Source: Erysipelotrichaceae bacterium (lineage in GTDB: Bacteria > Bacillota_I > Bacilli_A > Erysipelotrichales > Erysipelotrichaceae). Taken from it: DNA of 64,000 nt. The stretch is from assembly GCA_017512285.1 (NCBI GenBank), contig JAFWGU010000001.1, positions 37,005-101,004 on the forward strand, written 5' to 3'. Position 1 is the stretch's first letter; each line of letters starts with the position of its first letter. Positions 61,703-64,000 of this stretch are shown in pieces. Under the pieces are notes generated by a model. That model was not told the origin of the DNA. It did not search any database and worked only from the letters and a program-made list of their open reading frames with translations. Position numbers and translations under genes: made by a program.

Positions 61703-62517
61703 CTTGTGACCTCATACAGTCTTACAAAGTCAGAAACGCTGAGATCCTCAACTCTGACCCTGTCACTTAACCCGATATTTCCAAATGTTTCAGCGTCAAC
61801 GCCATATCCCTTCTGCTTAAGTACACTCAGTAACAGCTTCCGGCGGTTACTGAAGCAGTCTCTGATGAACTCAACGAGTGCCATGTCAACTCTGTCATTC
61901 TTCAGTTCAAATTTCAGTACGGCACTGTCAACACCGGGAACCGGGTAGAAACAGTGCTTCCCGACCCTGCAGACAGGTTCATAGTCACTGTACAGATCTG
62001 CCAGAACGTTTATGACATTATAATCCTTTCTGTCAGTCCTGTTGACGAATCTCATCGCCACTTCTTTCTGCATCATTACTATCACCTTTTCAACATCGTC
62101 TGAGCTGCAGAATACCTGATTCAGAATGTCGGTAGTTATGTAATATGGCAGATTGGAAACTACCGTACACTTTCTGCCATCGGATTCCTGTCTGATGACC
62201 TCACCAAGATCAACTTCCGTGATGTCCTGATTTCTGACATCAAGGTTCTCATCTTCTTTGAAGATTTCATTCAGTACCCTTACCAGATCACTGTCTATTT
62301 CATAAGCGATCACCCTGTGAGCCTTAACCAGTTTCTGAGTCAGGGCTCCTAATCCCGGTCCTATCTCCAGAACAAAACTGTCATCATCAACCTCGTCTAC
62401 GATCTTTTTTACCGTTTCCTCATCAACGAGAAAATTCTGGCCATATTTCTTTTTGGCCTTCAGATCGTATTCATCAAGCAGTTTTCTGACAGTCGTAATG
62501 TTAGCTATGGTTTCCAT
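61699..62517 (-). CDS. rsmA: 16S rRNA (adenine1518/1519-N6)-dimethyltransferase
   Basis: 272 residues (KsgA). It dimethylates two adenines in helix 45 of 16S rRNA. SAM motif I is FVLEIGPGLGALTQKL, the acidic strand is VIAYEIDSDL, and the catalytic motif IV is VVSNLPYYITT. KKKYGQNFLVDE near the start is diagnostic. Shares one base with rnmV and 4 bases with ispE. Confidence 0.95.
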   Translation of the reverse strand: METIANITTVRKLLDEYDLKAKKKYGQNFLVDEETVKKIVDEVDDDSFVLEIGPGLGALTQKLVKAHRVIAYEIDSDLVRVLNEIFKEDENLDVRNQDITEVDLGEVIRQESDGRKCTVVSNLPYYITTDILNQVFCSSDDVEKVIVMMQKEVAMRFVNRTDRKDYNVINVLADLYSDYEPVCRVGKHCFYPVPGVDSAVLKFELKNDRVDMALVEFIRDCFSNRRKLLLSVLKQKGYGVDAETFGNIGLSDRVRVEDLSVSDFVRLYEVTR

Positions 62518-63038
62518 TATTTCAGGATCTCCCTTATCTCTTCAGAAGTAACGCCAAGCATGTTGAGTCTCTTGAAGAGAGTCTTGTTGTTGCAGTGGCC
62601 GGTATGAAAGTGACGGCACACCTTTTCTCTTGATTCACTGTTGCCGATTATGCCCAGATCGCAGTACTGCTGCCAGCTGATGCTTTCACTTCTGCCGTCA
62701 AAGACAACACAGTTGTTCAGCGCATCGATTATGGCCTGGTCACGGGCATATTCCACGCCTACGTTTCGCTTGCCGATGGCGTCTTCCTTGTTTATGAAGG
62801 CATGTCTGGCCTGGGGAGCGATCTCCATGACGGCCTTGCGAATTACCTCTCCTGGATGATCGGGATCGGTAAGTACGACTACTCCCTGCCTATCTGCCGC
62901 TGCTTTTATCATTTCCATGGCATTCTCATCCAGAGACAGGCCATTGGTAATGACCACGTCACAGTCAAACAGCTTATGCAGCTTCGCTACGTCATGCTTG
63001 CCCTCAACTACGATCAGTTCCTTAATTCTCTTCACCAA
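62517..63038 (-). CDS. rnmV: Ribonuclease M5
   Basis: 173 residues, Toprim-fold nuclease that matures 5S rRNA in Firmicutes. The catalytic motifs are LIVVEGKHDVAKLHKLFDC and VVVLTDPDHPGEVIRK (the D-x-D pair). The pairing with rsmA is the usual Firmicute arrangement. Starts inside tatD (17-base overlap). Confidence 0.95.
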   Translation of the reverse strand: MVKRIKELIVVEGKHDVAKLHKLFDCDVVITNGLSLDENAMEMIKAAADRQGVVVLTDPDHPGEVIRKAVMEIAPQARHAFINKEDAIGKRNVGVEYARDQAIIDALNNCVVFDGRSESISWQQYCDLGIIGNSESREKVCRHFHTGHCNNKTLFKRLNMLGVTSEEIREILK

Positions 63039-63795
63039 AAAACCTCCCGTAGTTTTCCATTAGCTGTCTCTGCAGATCTTCAATATCAATGTTTCTTAAT
63101 TCAGCAATGTATTCACCGACATATCTGACATATGCCGTCTCATTTGTCTTTCCCCTGAAAGGTACCGGCGTCATGTAGGGACAGTCAGTCTCCAGCATGA
63201 GCCTGTCCAGCGGTACGCTGGCCGCATTTTCCTTTGGTGTTCTGGCATTCTTGAAGGTCACCACACCGCCAAAGGCAATGTAATAGCCGAGCTTCAGGTA
63301 TTCCTTCATCATTTCGTTTGATTCTCCGAAACAATGCATGAGCACCTTCGTGCGGGCATTTGCCTTAAGAATGTCGTATGTATCCTGGGCTGCGCTGCGG
63401 GAATGGATCAGAACCGGCTTATTTACTTCATTTGCCATTTCCAGCTGTCTGATGAACAGTTTCTTCTGCTCTTCCACATACGTCTTATCCCAATAGTAAT
63501 CCAGACCTATTTCACCAATGGCAATTATCCTTTCATCGCGAATGATCCTTTCCATGTAAGCCATGTCTTCATCCGTGATCTTGTCAACGTCCTCCGGATG
63601 ATAGCCGAAGGCAATGTCAATGTAAGGATACTTCTCCTTAAGTCTGAATGTCTCCTCAAGATCAGCTCTGTTCATGCAGATGAACATGTTTCTGTGAACA
63701 TTAAAATCCCATGCCCTCTGCATGTATTCATCCAGGTTATCCCTGTATGTTTCATCATTCATGTGACAGTGCGTATCGATCCAGTAGGTTTTCAT
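63022..63795 (-). CDS. tatD: TatD family deoxyribonuclease
   Basis: 257 residues, TIM-barrel metal hydrolase. Metal ligands: WIDTHCHMND at the start, IAIGEIGLDYYW, VLIHSRSAAQDTYDIL and VLMHCFGES, with LMLETDCPYMTPVPFRGKTNE near the end. ATG at 63795 begins the barrel; upstream codons to 63834 are not conserved-looking. First gene of the operon tatD-rnmV-rsmA-ispE-glmU-prs. The IS element begins about 65 bases upstream, so the promoter may lie in that short gap or come from the IS. Confidence 0.9.
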   Translation of the reverse strand: MKTYWIDTHCHMNDETYRDNLDEYMQRAWDFNVHRNMFICMNRADLEETFRLKEKYPYIDIAFGYHPEDVDKITDEDMAYMERIIRDERIIAIGEIGLDYYWDKTYVEEQKKLFIRQLEMANEVNKPVLIHSRSAAQDTYDILKANARTKVLMHCFGESNEMMKEYLKLGYYIAFGGVVTFKNARTPKENAASVPLDRLMLETDCPYMTPVPFRGKTNETAYVRYVGEYIAELRNIDIEDLQRQLMENYGRFFGEEN

Positions 63796-63860
63796 ACCTA
63801 GATTTTCCCTTTTTTTGATATCCATGTCAAACAAATAAGGTGAAGTAAAACCTCCCGTGC

Positions 63861-64000
63861 TGAACTAGTCAAGTAAAAGTAGACAGTTCATAAAAAGCAC
63901 CTAGAACCCCATTTCAGATTTGAACTGAAGTGGGGTTTTATAGTTGAGCGAATATGCTGGTCTATGATTGTTAAAGTAATGTATGTACTTTTCAATATCT
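63861..64000 (-). mobile_element. IS3-family insertion sequence, one end
   Basis: The element seems to begin at TGAACTAGTC (63861), the typical TG-starting terminal repeat, and runs out of the window. A transposase C-terminus is encoded inside. A hairpin at about 63905-63937 (AACCCCA...TGGGGTT) within its 3' end may block outside transcription. Only 140 bases are visible. Confidence 0.75.
63901..64000 (-). CDS. IS3-family transposase (OrfB-type), C-terminal fragment
   Basis: The last 32 residues before TAG (63903-63901) read as KYIHYFNNHRPAYSLNYKTP followed by a short tail, the classic end of IS3/IS150-type integrase-core transposases (Y-I-x-Y-Y-N-x-x-R-x-x-x-x-L-x-x-x-x-P). The catalytic DDE core lies outside the window. 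Confidence 0.85.
   Translation of the reverse strand, partial: DIEKYIHYFNNHRPAYSLNYKTPLQFKSEMGF

Overview
The window reads as a chromosomal segment of a low-to-mid GC Firmicute (Bacillota), most likely a gut-type anaerobe. Support comes from strong AGGAGG-type ribosome sites, sigma-A promoters, many intrinsic terminators, RNase M5 (rnmV) beside rsmA, an AddAB-type nuclease, MurT/GatD-like proteins and the C_GCAxxG_C_C and DUF4298 families. An Erysipelotrichia-like host is a guess from gene content, not proven. I see no tRNA, rRNA, CRISPR or prophage genes. The only mobile element is the end of an IS3-family insertion sequence at the right edge.

Layout. 1-9.6 kb: end of a short-chain dehydrogenase, a TSCPD protein, then a cluster that looks like a signalling or immunity module: a membrane Rossmann (TrkA-N-like) protein with a RyR-like C-terminus, a TIR/membrane/beta-propeller protein, and a divergent 1242-residue TIR-like/NACHT-type NTPase/TPR protein with a DUF218-like tail, coupled to tcdA. 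9.6-13.8 kb: ECF S component, DUF4298 protein, glycogen synthase fused to an SCP2-like domain, M20 peptidase. 13.9-24.3 kb: aromatic and cysteine biosynthesis: a chorismate mutase-aminotransferase fusion, cysK-epsC, and a tightly overlapped operon aroB-aroC-aroEK-aroF-aroA-tyrA-aroQ. The operon is preceded by a tyrosine-rich 13-codon leader peptide and a terminator that form a convincing attenuator. 24.4-31.7 kb: GH29 fucosidase, mgtE with a terminator in its leader, an MFS transporter, orphan PTS IIA/IIB with a flavoprotein, and an unidentified structured RNA with a terminator ahead of a GNAT gene.

31.7-49.9 kb: envelope and transport. Two separate MurT-like/GatD-like pairs both have GatD proteins lacking the catalytic Cys and His. 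One lies in an operon with a MurJ/SpoVB-type flippase; the other is divergent from an ATP-grasp ligase. Also here: plsY, a GPH symporter, flavoenzymes, hydrolases, and a TrkH potassium system with a split pair of TrkA proteins. 49.9-64 kb: msrA, a FliB-like protein, addA/addB, two small membrane proteins, and the operon tatD-rnmV-rsmA-ispE-glmU-prs, in which GlmU lacks most of its acetyltransferase domain.

The strongest leads are the tyrosine attenuator, the glutaminase-dead MurT/GatD pairs (possible amino-acid rather than ammonia transfer to lipid II), the double-TIR/RyR locus and the unassigned riboswitch-like RNA. Functions are inferred by reading motifs; no database search was run.
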